Below are positions 35,289 through 46,030 of a stretch of DNA of 64,000 nucleotides, piece after piece; positions within the stretch are counted from its first letter, which is position 1, and each line of letters opens with the position of its first letter. The position numbers and the translations under genes are program-made. This DNA comes from Vicia villosa (Eukaryota > Streptophyta > Magnoliopsida > Fabales > Fabaceae): the NCBI RefSeq assembly GCF_029867415.1, contig NC_081181.1:72760144-72824143 (forward strand), in the 5' to 3' direction. A model generated the notes under the pieces. That model worked only from the letters and a program-made list of their open reading frames with translations. It made no database searches and was not told the origin of the DNA.

Positions 35289-36590
35289 GTGAATGTCCGT
35301 ATTCCATAAAGCATCTCCAAAGAACAATAAGCCCAGACGGAGTCAAGGCTCCTCAAGGATGGAAATCATCATTTCATTTCTGTATTCTCATTTCAGTATT
35401 CCCCGTTTTGTTGAAGGCTACTTCCTTGTTTGAACTGGTTGGTATGATAATAATAAAAGCACCACAAATTCTCAAGCAACTTTGTCAGAATCTTTTTTTC
35501 AAAAAAGTAATCAAGAATGTTTTGTAGAAGAATCTCTCATTCTCAAGGTTCTTGTGCTCAGTTGTATCCGTGGAGGTTGGTGTTTCAGTTGGTGTTTGAG
35601 CTCTCCTTGCAACAAGTAGCTTCTCTAAGTTTGGTGACCACGCAAGGTTCCTCCATGTTTGATGGAAAATACTTCTTCAATGAATATGCTTGGGGCTCCC
35701 GCACGAGGGATAAGCAAGACGTACTCTTATCTTGAGCATTGCATCACTCGCATTGCTCGAATCCCTAAAGTAAAGCAAAAAGTTACAACTCTGGGGTGAC
35801 TTTGTTGGAGTTTTCTTTTGAAGTAACCTGAAGTGTTTGGAAGGAACTGCAGAAAGTATTCATGCTCAATAAGTCCAGACGGAGACAAGTCTCTTCAGTA
35901 ATGACACTCATTTAGTCTCTTTACTGCATTCTCATTTGTAATTTTCCCTTTGCTTGTTTAAGCATTGATAGCATGTAAAAACTTGTTAATTTCTGAATGA
36001 AAATAAAAATACATTGTTTATGTTTGTCTTGAAGAAACCCATTCGTTCTCACTCATAAAATGTTTTTTGGCATTACGATACCAACTTTACTGATCATTTG
36101 CTTAGGCAAAGAGCTGAGAGAGAATGATGAAAGATAAAAATGCAAAAATCTCTAATCATGTGTTTTTGAATAAAAACCTTACTGAGGATGTACAGGCATT
36201 GTTTCAAATCCCCAAACACTGGAGATATAAGGGAGATAGACCCTCGATAACCCCTTTGAGCCTTGGAGAAGGAGTTTCTTTTCTAATCATAAAAACCCTT
36301 ATTTTAACCTTGGGGCAGGGTAGCGTTCATTTAACTTGATTGAGTGTTCAAAACTCACCAAAAGGGTGTGCATCTAAGGATACAACAATGGTTATCCTTC
36401 CAAAGGTTGAGGAATATCAAAACCGTAATGATTATCCTTATTCCATCAAGAGACCAAGAGATGACGATACCACAATGGTAATCCTTCATCAAATAAAAGA
36501 ATGAGGCAGTCACAATCTTTCGAACAAATCGAGAGCAACGCAAGATCACATGACTTGTTCAAAAAGAATTAAAAAAAAGAGAGAGAGAGC
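35289..36590 (+). other. element B internal non-coding region
   Basis: Contains the WGSR-RDKQD block (about 35692-35770), repeated CAATAAGCCCAGACGGAGTC blocks and the leader-like block with GTACAGGCATTGTTTCAAAT, all shared with A. No ORF with a recognisable domain. Confidence 0.55.
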
Positions 36591-36593
36591 CCG

Positions 36594-36682
36594 CTAAGTC
36601 AACAACGTGAAAACAAGTGACTTAGGCAAAAATTAGGGCATCCCGCTGGACTCCAAAATAAAATTCTAGAGAATTTGTCCAG
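36594..36682 (+). ncRNA. two post-pol-type stem-loops in pol-less element B
   Basis: (1) CTAAGTCA (36594-36601) pairs with TGACTTAG (36618-36625). (2) CTGGAC (36646-36651) pairs with GTCCAG (36677-36682). Each 3' arm is followed by GGCAAAAATTAGGG or GGCAAAAGTTAGGG, the tag that follows the post-pol stem-loops of C and D. Stem sequences differ from C and D but pair perfectly. B lacks pol, so this block outlived the loss of the gene it follows in other elements. Confidence 0.72.
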
Positions 36683-37416
36683 GCAAAAGTTAGGGAAAGC
36701 AGAAGAGAAAAACAAGGATTACAAAATAAAAATCCTTCTCAAAAGAACAAAGTTGTGTGATCAGACACCGAAAAAGAAACTGAGTGACTGCCATGTCCGA
36801 AAAAACCTCATTGATTCTTCAACCATTTCTAAATTCCTTGTGAGGGATGAACACTCATGTCGAGTTAATTGAACCTAGGAATGGAGAACATCACGGAGGG
36901 GGTGGGTACCAAATAATTTTGAGCCTAAAAATCCTTTGTTGTCTGAAAACCGTGAACCCGACCAAGTTACAACCCTTAAAAGTCCTAATTGAAGTAGGGT
37001 TTATTTTGAAATCACACTCCGATGAGATAGTGTTTAGCTGACTCCCAATGAAGCGAGACTCATATCCATGTTGGTATCGTACATTTGCTTTATCTTCCAT
37101 ATGCAAAAATCGAGGTTGTGTCAACTAGTGATTCGGTCACAAGAGGTCGCAACCTCATTTCATAAAAAAGTTTTTAAACTTCAAGACTAACATAGGTTTT
37201 GCATTAGAGTTATCATTCTTAAAATTAACATTCTTTTGCATGCGAAATATGTGCTTAACATCAAGGAAGCCACCATGATGAGAATCAGTGAGTAATTTGA
37301 TCATGTCAAAGTACAAAGGACTTGAGAACTCCGAGGAGTAAAAGCTAATCATTTCAAATGTTGACCATCAAGGGGAAGGTTCTCTAAAAACTCTGTTGGG
37401 CATGGATAGTTAATGC
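36683..37416 (+). other. element B internal region left of the D insertion
   Basis: Homologous to 10670-11270 of A (TGACTGCCATGTCCGAAAAA and following). It ends at CATGGATAGTTAATGC just before the D target duplication. No gene. Confidence 0.6.
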
Positions 37417-37421
37417 CTTCC
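37417..37421 (+). other. target-site duplication of D, left (CTTCC)
   Basis: CTTCC directly before the left LTR of D, matched by CTTCC at 62721-62725 directly after the right LTR. A 5-bp duplication is standard for Ty3/gypsy integrase. Outside it, B sequence continues on both sides. Confidence 0.95.
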
Positions 37422-38960
37422 TGTCATACCCTAATTTTTGACCCCCCTGAGATGACATATCTTCAGGATTTTTCATCAAGTCAAAGCAAGTACCGAGAAC
37501 AGCCTGACATTCAATCGAGGGTGTTCAAAGACAAGAAAACTCAGGCAAAGGATCAATCAATAGGAGGATTAGTCTCTAACACAATCATGAGACTCAAAAG
37601 CCTCATTATTACACCTATGATTGATTAAGACACCCAGTCATCTAAGTACAGGATTACTCAGATCAACAGACTAGGGTTTGGAGCCTATCAAGGACTAAAA
37701 TCAGGGATCACCTTTGGGACACCCTAAAAAGCCCCAGGAAACCATTCAAAGACATTAATCATCTTCAAATAACTCTTATGACAAGATCCACTGGACATTA
37801 CACCTCAATTCAAAGTCTACACTCATCATTGTCCTCTGGTCGACAATTAGGGTTTTTGACCTAATTCACCAAGATAGTTGACTTTTAATCAGGGCATGGA
37901 TCCAAAACTCAAGACATGATTCAAGAATCTCTACTACCTCAATATAATCCATTTACATCATTCATTTGAGGAAAAGATCTTGTTTCTACACAAAAGCCCA
38001 AAAATTCACTTTGTCAGGAAAAGTCAACTGTGTGGGATCATCATTGACTTTTAAGGTTTTTGGACAAAAAATGACTTTCAAAGATCAATATCATCAATAT
38101 ATGGATATTAAAGTCATTTGACCAAAGAAATTCAAAGAAATTCATCAAGGAGCAAAAAGTCGGGAATTAGGGTTTTTGAGGGCACTATGAGAACTCAAAA
38201 TTTCACCTACACAACTCAAAAAACTTCCAACATGAAAGTTGTAGATCTTGCAAAATAAAACAACATCTTACAAAGGAACTTTTTTCAAAAGATCAATCAT
38301 TTAAGAGTTTTGGAAATTTTGGAGTTTTAGGTCATAAACACTTAGAAATTTTTCTAAGTGTTTTAACCTAGTTTTCTTCCAACTTTGGCCTCATTTTTCA
38401 CAAATTTGCCAAAGGATTCTGAAGAAACTCCAAACTAATGATTTGAAGTAGATGTTTAGGGCTTTCCAAATTGTGTTCAACCTTCTCCAAATTCATTTTG
38501 AGCTAAGAGTTATGCTTGGTCAAAGTTGGTCTCATGAAGTAAAATTATAGGTCATGCATCATTTTTGAACTTTGAAATTTTGTGCACATGACCTCAATTA
38601 TGGATGCTACACGACCCATAACATATCTGAAACAATGCCATGCATTCATTTTCACCATGCCATAAGGATTGAAGAAGATTCTAAAAACAAGAACATGTGA
38701 TTATGTAATGATTACATTTGTGAATTTATGGCAAATTGATGAATCACCCAAGGAATCTTCTCACCAACCAATTAGAGCTCATTTCTGGCTCAGAATTGTC
38801 CCCTAAGATCAAGCAAAATCGAGGGCTAGGGGATTGATCAAATGGAATCAAAATTCTCATCATTGCACTTGGGATATTCTTTGAATTTCTTCATGGCTAA
38901 GAAACCAAAACTCTCCCACTAAGCAAGCTCACTCTCTCAATCAGTACTGAACCAATTGCC

Positions 38961-38968
38961 TATAAATA
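38961..38968 (+). promoter_or_regulatory. LTR TATA box, Ogre D
   Basis: TATAAATA in the context CCAATTGCC-TATAAATA-GAGGCCTC, 1539 bp into the LTR; a CCAAT-like sequence lies just upstream. It matches the plant core-promoter consensus and is repeated at 58198-58205. Start site probably near 38990-39000, at the CATTC/CAAAAAAC sequence. Confidence 0.75.
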
Positions 38969-39915
38969 GAGGCCTCATTCTCATTCAAAAAACACACCAA
39001 AGCAACAGAATTCTTGCTTTCTCTTTTCTTTCTTCATACTTAGTTTTTTCAAAGGTCCTTTGGCAAGAAGACTCGGATTCTTCAAACCAAAGCTCTCTCT
39101 TTGAAAATAAGTATTCAAACACATTGAGGGAGGCATTTGGAGGTGATCCAAACCTCTGGAACACTGCTGGGCGTGGAGAATCATCATCTCCACCTCTCAT
39201 TTGGAGCACTTGCAGTTGGAGGTCCATAGAGTAATTCAGGAGGTTTCAAGCCAAGCCAATCATCCAGGCACACTCCTCAGGTCATAGTGAAGCTAACCAG
39301 ATGGCTGCAGCTCATCTGTAACTCCAAATTCAACAACCTCCATGTTCACTTGAAGCTGAAATCGAGGGAGGTCCATAGAGCAATTCAGGAGGATTCAAGC
39401 TCCAATAAGCATTCAGTTAGCATCATTGAGTCTCAGGGAAGCTATTGAGATCATTCATTCAAGCCCAGGTGCTCTCTATCATCCTCACGACCTCCATTTT
39501 CAGAGGTAAGTTTCTGAACCTCACCTCTTTAATTTAAGCACTCTTTGTGATAAAGCTCGATTCTATCTTGTTCAGCATCATCAGAGGATTGAAAACCCTC
39601 TATCATCATTCATTTATCTTTCAGTATAGTCATTTAATTTGATTTTTAAAATTTAGGGTTCTTCACGATTTCTGGTAAATTAGTTAGATGTAGTTAATAT
39701 AAATAGATATTAGTTGCATATTTAGATTCGTGAGGAAATTTGGAGTGAAATTCATCTTTACATCATCACGTTTGGTTGAGAAACGAGTAAGTTCAGAAAT
39801 TCAAATTTGAAGAGCTTGAGGTTGAAGATGAAGATGGTGGGTGGCGCCATTTTTGAATTCTCAGGGGAGGGTTTAAAATATATTTAACTGAAAGCGTGTT
39901 TTAAACGAATACATC

Positions 39916-39991
39916 GTTTGCCCTAGTGGCCTCACATGCGCTCTTAGTCTCCTCATGCCTCAAGTCTGGGGTTCGAATCCCCCTCGCCCCA
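39916..39991 (+). other. tRNA-like module 1 with Pol III boxes in LTR D
   Basis: A box A-like CCCTAGTGGCCT (39921) is followed about 49 bp later by a perfect box B, GGTTCGAATCC (39970-39980). Box B sits in a T-arm-like hairpin GGGG-TTCGAAT-CCCC, then CTCGCCCC and a T-run (ACTTTTTATT). It resembles a tRNA or tRNA-derived SINE head, but I cannot fold a full cloverleaf or assign an amino acid. Intact copy in the 3' LTR at 59153-59228. Confidence 0.5.
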
Positions 39992-40080
39992 GACTTTTTA
40001 TTCCTTTTATTTTTTTCATGATTTACACGTTTATCTGAAAATATAATGTGTTGGATGTGTATCACTATCACCATGCGCGC

Positions 40081-40143
40081 GCTGGCCCAGTGGTTTGGTT
40101 TTGGGTATGTGACCTAAAGGGCGTGAGTTCAAGCCTTGGTGGA
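40081..40143 (+). other. tRNA-like module 2 with Pol III boxes in LTR D
   Basis: Box A-like TGGCCCAGTGG (40083-40093) and box B-like GAGTTCAAGCC (40125-40135), 42 bp apart, about 110 bp after module 1. Similar sequences head many plant tRNA-derived SINEs. The 3' LTR copy (59319-59381) has GAGTTCAAGTC, one base changed. Not a full tRNA gene by eye. Confidence 0.45.
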
Positions 40144-40718
40144 GACATTCCTAATTTTTTATCACTTGTCACACCTATTTTCTTCACAACTTCACACAAT
40201 TAATTCACCTATCAAATTAAATCATTTTCACTTCATTTTTCATACACCTATTATTTAATATATCTATTTTGTGAATAGTCAAAAAAATCATAAAAATATT
40301 ATTTATTTCATGTATTTTAATTAGGTTTAAAGTAGTATGTTTTTAAGTGTTTTCTTAAATACTTTAAATATATATTGTCACTTTATTTTAACCTAATCAC
40401 TTTGTAAATAATTTTATGATAAAACCCTAATTGTTTAGGTCTTAATTAGTTAAAAGTCTTTATTTTTACCTTAATTAAGTTGACCTTTTGTCAATTTTCA
40501 AAACTGTTTTCAATCTCCGAATAAATCAAATGATTAGGGTTTTCAAGCAACAAAACCTTGTATCATTCAAAATCATTTTCAAATTGCTTTTACACCAGTA
40601 CTGAAAAGTACTGGGCCTCTAATAGAGTGTAAGTCCCAAAAACCTTCTCTTCTTAGCTTGTTTTCAAAACTGTATTTTCAAAATCTTCTTTCTGTTTTCA
40701 AAACATTCTTCTGGTATT

Positions 40719-41219
40719 TGAAGGGCATTATTCCCGGTGAAACTCTTCAGATACCTATGTGACCTTTGTCCATCTTCACTTCTTCTGTTTTCAAAAACCA
40801 TTAACTGTTTATCATATATATATATTCAACTGTTATCAACAAAACAACAAAAATTACTGTTGAGGCTCTGTACATACTTCTTCAATGGCCTCCACTCCAT
40901 CCAGGTTAGGCTTTACAAGCTTTCAATTTACAGTCTTTATTTAAATTACTGTCAAATATAAATTGTGCATATATTAGTTTAGAACTACGTTTGAGTATAA
41001 ACCCTAGGACAGTTAAACTATATATATATTATAGGAATATGGCCTAGGATTGAGAATGTCTTCCCGGTGAAGGCTCTTTCCTAATTAGAGATCTGTAGTT
41101 CAAACCCCCAAGATGAATTATTCCCGGTGAAACATCTTGGTAAAAACCTTAGAATCCAAATAATAGGACACATCCACCCAAAGAGGAATTATTCCCGGTG
41201 AAACCTCTTACCCATTTGC
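40719..41219 (+). repeat. CCGGT-loop hairpins in LTR D
   Basis: TTCCCGGTGAA occurs at 40731, 41061, 41121 and 41202, each between pairing arms: TTTGAAG/CTTCAGA (with G-U), CCAAGATG/CATCTTGG (41108-41115 with 41133-41140) and AAGAGG/CCTCTT (41181-41186 with 41214-41219); the 41061 copy pairs only weakly (GAG/CTC). A fifth copy lies in the leader at 43769 with GAGG/CCTC. The loop can close as TTC/GAA around CCGGT. Duplicated at 59956-60456. Confidence 0.75.
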
Positions 41220-41255
41220 TTAGAGCCAAAATAAGTTCAAAACTACATAGCTTTC

Positions 41256-42940
41256 TCTTGTGCTATAACAAGGACCCTCGATTAGCCTCCTCTTGGGCTT
41301 TGTACAAGGACCCACAGGCTTCTTAAAAGCATTTCCAGCTTCCTCTTGAGCTTGTATACAAGGACCCATCAGGTTTCTTATAAACATAGGAATAGGTCTT
41401 TAGTCACCTTTTAGCCTACCCTGGTGAGTTTCTTCCAATTTAAACCAGACTTTAAACAAGCTAAGTTTGTCTCAATTCTACATTGAGTACATTTTTGGAA
41501 TGAGAGACATGGACAGTCTCTGTCACCCTTATCATCATCAATCTTCCTTAGCAGAGTCTAGGATCTATGTTTATTTTTTCCTCAGCATGTGTCAGCCTTC
41601 ATCTTGGGCTTTAAACAAGAAGTCTCCACTAGATAATCTTTCTGCCAATCATTCCAATAAAATTCCCTGGAAAGGGTTAGCTTCCACACATTCTTTCATT
41701 TTTAATAAAATCCCTGGAAAGGGTTAGCCTCCAAAGTCAATTATTAAAAGTCAAAATAAATAAAGATTCATTTCTCTTAGGAGATAATTTCCCCAAAAGA
41801 GTCAAAACCCCTGGAAAGGGTCAGCCTCCAAAAAACATGATAAAGTCAGTCTTTTAACAGACAAATTCACCAGCTGAGTCAAAATCCCTGGAAAGGGTTA
41901 GCTTCCAAAGAAAAACAGTCTTTCAATAAATAAAATCTCCTCAATAGAGTCAAAACCAACAAAAATAGTTAGCCTCAACCTTGGGCTTCATACAAGGCAC
42001 CCAAACAATAAAACTCCCCTGTCAAGAGTCAGCCTCAACCTTGGGCATTGTACAAGGCAGATAATAGAGTCTCCCCAGTGAGTTCTTCATCATTCAGTAG
42101 CCACAACCTTGGGCTTTGTACAAGGCAGATAAACCATACTTTCATGTGTCAAAGATTCCTAACACCTAGGATCTTTTCCCTATAGAGTCATCCATACTCA
42201 GTTTATTTAAGAGTCTGCCACAACCTTGGGCTTTGTACAAGGCAGAAAATAATGTTTTCCCTAGCTAGAGTTAGCCACAACCTTGGGCTTTGTACAAGGC
42301 ACATAAAATAGAGTCATTCATTCCATTATCCTCAACAGTTAGCCACAACCTTGGGCTTTGTACAAGGCACATAAATAGAGTCTCCCTAAGTAGAGTCAGC
42401 CTCAATTCTGGGCTTTGTACAGAACACAAAAAATACCCTGTAATTAATCCCCAGTGGAGTCATCTCCCAGAGTCAATAATATTAATAAATCAATAAAAAA
42501 GCCTCAAGCTTGGGCCTCATACAAGCCAGCTAAAGTCAAATCTTTTATACAGTAGATAGACATAGCTTATCTCTATAGAGAGATATTTTTACTACTCTAC
42601 CACATTCAAACAAACAAACATTTCCATTTCAATTTCAATTTTAATCAAGTCTCCCATTTAGGATTTTGAAAGGCATGAGCTGGCAGTAAAACCCAGACAT
42701 GTGGTAACTTTCCCTAATTTGGATGAGCAACTTTCTTTCATTTAAGAGGCATTTGACTGGTATACTTGCACATACACAAGTAAGGTCCCCCTCTTGAATG
42801 AAATGAATTCAGTTATTCTGTCACTCTTTTAAATGTTTGTGGTAGAATAGTACAAATACCTCTCTGTAAAGATGATTTCATGTCTCTTTATTGTAAACAG
42901 AGATTTAATTCCAAGCTTCAACCTTGAGCTTCAAGCAAGG
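41256..42940 (+). repeat. thirteen-hairpin array (CCTTG/CAAGG type) in LTR D
   Basis: Units with a 5-bp stem and a mostly 9-base loop GGCTTTGTA. Starts near 41256, 41291, 41344, 41602, 41979, 42039, 42107, 42224, 42281, 42349, 42406, 42508 and 42922. Most are CCTTG/CAAGG. Variants keep pairing: TCTTG/CAAGA (41602), TTCTG/CAGAA (42406) and GCTTG/CAAGC (42508). Between them lie GAGTCA-type spacers and four CCCTGGAAAGGG hairpins (about 41664-41895). Duplicated in the 3' LTR from about 60493 to 62177. Confidence 0.88.
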
Positions 42941-43489
42941 CACCAAAAACAAGTAATTTCCCTAGTTAGTTCCCCGAACTACATTAAGCTCTGACTTCCA
43001 CTAGGGATATGTAGGCATGAGGTTCACAAGGAATCTCAGCGAGCTAATAAAATACCAAAAATAGTCAGTTTGCCTGTCTGTCTGTCTTTTAAAATCAATT
43101 CAATTCCTTCTCCTAATACAAAGGAGAAACTTTCCCAATCATTAGCAGCAAACACAATCACAATGACACAGAGAAGGTTCCTGTAGAGTACTACAGATAT
43201 GTAGGGTGTTTAAACACTTCCCTATGTATAACCGACCCCCCGGACTCCAGAATTTCTAGTCTAGGTGAAATCCCCACACTTAGAAAACTCCTAGGGTTTA
43301 GTTGAGATCTTTTTTTCCCTTTCCTACTCGTAGGACCAATAAGAAAGTTCGTGTGATATCGTAGGAAGAACTGAAATAAAATTCATCCCACCACGGGCGC
43401 ATTCTCCTTCCAAATTTCGCGTGAAGGGTTTAGCGTGCCGTCCTCCCAAGTGAAACGGGGAGGTAAAGAAAACGACCACCACAAAAAAA

Positions 43490-43507
43490 TGGCGACTCTG
43501 CTGGGGA
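43490..43507 (+). other. primer-binding site, Ogre D
   Basis: TGGCGACTCTGCTGGGGA, six A bases after the LTR end at 43483. Same 18-mer as in A and B, which have a 2-base spacer. It marks minus-strand DNA priming, reported as tRNA-Arg for legume Ogre. Confidence 0.93.
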
Positions 43508-44304
43508 TATAAGTGTTAAAAACCTTGGTTTTTCATCCAAACCAATGGTTGACCTGTTGCTGGTCCAGCCCCAATGAGGAATTAGGGATGCCAAATTCCC
43601 CCTCAAACAAGAGAGGTCCTGCTTAACCTCTGTGTCATATCATGTGTTTGTTGCATATATATTTGTTTATTTTGTTTATTCTGTATCGGGAAAGGGCTTG
43701 ATTCCCCCTTGTGGTGAGAAATCCTATACCCGGATTTGAGTGCAACATAAGATAGGATGGAGGATGTCTTCCCGGTGAAGGCCCTCTAATCTTGGTTTCC
43801 AAGTCTACTCTTGGGATTTGCCTGGCTGGTTGTGATTAACTGCGCCATTGCATTCCGAGACTGATTTGTACCAGGAGGACCTAGAAACACATTAACCCCA
43901 CTTAAAGCTTTTTTTAGGACGTAGAGCGGTGATTACGGAAGTAATTGTCACGCAGATACTACACTCAGAGAAAACTCTCTTATAGATACCAATCAACGTA
44001 TCTTTAAGGTTGAGCAAAAACTCTGAGACCCCTAGAACCCGTTCTACAGGTACAAAAAATCCTTATCCTTAGTTTACCATTGGGGCGGGGATTGCGTTTT
44101 GACTTCATGACCACTATACCCTTCAACGCCATGTTTGTTTAAAACTCTTGTGTGTGTGCATTCATGCATTCATGCATCATTCATTAATAAACAACTAAAA
44201 ACAAAAAGAGTCTTTTTCGAGTCGTTTTTCAAGGAAACTAAATAACGAACGTTTTGAACTTCATAGAAAGAGAGAAACGGAGAAAGGACTTAAGGATCTA
44301 TATT
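43508..44304 (+). other. 5' leader of Ogre D
   Basis: About 0.8 kb of non-coding leader. It contains one more CTTCCCGGTGAAGG element (about 43768) with flanking GAGG/CCTC, and a CCTTAGTTTACC-ATTGGGGCGGGG stretch resembling conserved blocks in A and B. The first in-frame ATG for ORF1 is at 44305. Confidence 0.65.
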
Positions 44305-45741
44305 ATGGATTACGGAAGAAAGAGAGCTAGGAAATACACCTTCAAGATTCCCCAGGTCGAGGAACTGGGAAAGCTCGGAAAACTGGTGGTCAACCCCCAG
44401 GCTTTCAAGGAGAAGTATGGAAAACTTCTGCCTTTGCTCAATACCAACATGGTGGATGGGATCCTTCCCACCTTGGTACAGTTTAACGATCCAACGTATC
44501 ACTGTTTCACCTTTCCAGATTACCAGCTCATGCCTACGTTAGAGGAGTACTCTCGTCTGATTGGAATACCCGTGTACGCGCAAGATCCGTACTCCGGTTC
44601 GGAAAAGAATCCTGATGACATTATCATTGCTGCAACTACTCCTTTGAACGTAGTCGACATTAGAACTCATATGGTGAGTAGAGGAGGAATTCAAGGATTG
44701 CCCTCCAAATTCCTGTTTGATCAAGCTCGGTACTTCGTCAGCATCCAAGATATGAGCGCATTTGAGGAAGTCTTGGCTTTGCTTATCTACGGATTGTTTT
44801 TGTTCCCTAACATTAACGATTTCGTCGACATCAACGCAATTAAGATCTTCTTAATTGGAAATCCAGTTCCAACCTTGCTTGCGGATGCTTATCACTCTGT
44901 GCATTCAAGAAACCTGCAGCAAGGAGGATTAATCACATGCTGCGTACCGTTGTTATACGAATGGTTCGTTTCGCACCTGCCAAAGTCTAGCACTTTCTGG
45001 AACATGAGGGATGGCCTTTACTGGTCATAGAAGATCATGTCTCTCACTCATACAGACATTGATTGGTGTAGTCCTGACAACGACGAAACCAAGATCATCT
45101 TCAGTTGCGGAAGTTTTCCCAACATACCCCTTATTGGAACTAAGGGAGGAATCAGTTACAATCCAGCTTTAGCCCGTCGTCAATACGGCTATCCCATGAA
45201 AAATATACCAAGTAACATCCAATTGGAGGGTCTGTTCTTCAAGAACATCGACGATCATGGCAACATGCTGAAGAAAGAAATTGTCCAAGCCTGGCGTCTT
45301 GTTCACAGCAAAGGGAGAAGATTGTTAGGAAAACATCTTTGCATCTCCCTGGATCCTTACCTTCAATGGGTACGCGTCAGGGCATTCAAGCTCAGGATGC
45401 CATATCAACATCAAGAACCTATTCCCCTAAGGGAACCAATTTACCTTTTCTCCACCGATGTTGAAAAACTTCAAGCGGCATTAAACAAGGTATGCCAAGA
45501 AAGGAATGCTTGGAGGAACAAGTATCGAATTGTCAACACGGAAAATGTTGAGATTCAGAACATCCTAAGAAGGAAGGATGAGTTACTTGAAGTGCTCGAT
45601 CGACAAGTGTCACAAACGTCACTTTCTCATCATATCCCTCCTGCTTCCTGGATCATCGATCAGCTCACGTCAGAGAACGCTCAGCTCAAGAAACAGAAGA
45701 AGATGTTAGAACGTGAAATCGGCTCATCATCAAAGTTTTAG
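44305..45741 (+). pseudogene. Ogre ORF1, interrupted by one stop
   Basis: ORF upstream of gag, diagnostic of Ogre. It starts at ATG 44305 (MDYGRKRARKYTFKIPQVEE) and keeps one frame for 479 codons, broken only by TAG at 45028-45030. The first 240 residues include LVQFNDPTYHCFTFPDYQLM and PTLEEYSRLIGIPVY, recalling the plant-mobile-domain-like proteins found in legume repeats; the exact family needs a profile search. After the stop, IPLIGTKGGISYNPALARRQ and GKHLCISLDPYLQWVRVRAF follow. The C-terminus (about codons 395-479) is heptad-rich and probably coiled coil. ORF1 function is unknown; a gag- or RNA-related role is possible. The rest of the frame is clean, so the stop looks recent. Confidence 0.85.
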
Positions 45742-46030
45742 AGTCCTTTCTCTCAGTTTCTCTGTATTTCCATTTTCAAAGTGTGTAAAAACGGCGTTTT
45801 CGCTTAATTAATAAAAGTTTGATGTTTCATAACGTAATTATGGTGTTTCCTTGAAAAATATTAACTTAATTGCATATCATACATCGCTTTAGTCGTACGC
45901 ACTGACACGAGAATTGTCGCGGATCTAATAGTCACTTTCCTTTCTCGAGAAAGAGAGGAGGAGAAGGAGGTGAACCAAGACTTTCAAGCTGTCTCATCCA
46001 TACAACACTCGTTCAAGTCGCAAGAAAAGA
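45742..46030 (+). other. ORF1-gag intergenic spacer
   Basis: 289 bp, AT-rich with TTAATTAATAAAAG, then a purine-rich stretch (GAGAAAGAGAGGAGGAGAAG) about 60-80 bp before the gag ATG. How the downstream ORF is reached by ribosomes is not visible from sequence. Confidence 0.5.

Larger units (their letters stand above)
37422..43483 (+). repeat. 5' LTR of Ogre D (6062 bp)
   Basis: Starts TGTCATACCCTAATTTTTG and ends ACCACCACA. U3 is about 1.55 kb to the TATA box at 38961; the remaining 4.5 kb would be R and U5. That transcribed part holds two tRNA-like modules, a set of CCGGT-loop hairpins, CCCTGGAAAGGG hairpins and thirteen CCTTG/CAAGG-type hairpins. Confidence 0.97.

Noticed and set aside
39921..39990. 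True tRNA gene
   Set aside because: Box A and box B are present, but I cannot form acceptor and anticodon stems by eye; reported as tRNA-like only.
37422..43483. Independent host gene within the 6-kb LTR
   Set aside because: Sequence is duplicated at 56658-62720 with TG...CA ends and target duplication; open frames are short and not domain-bearing.
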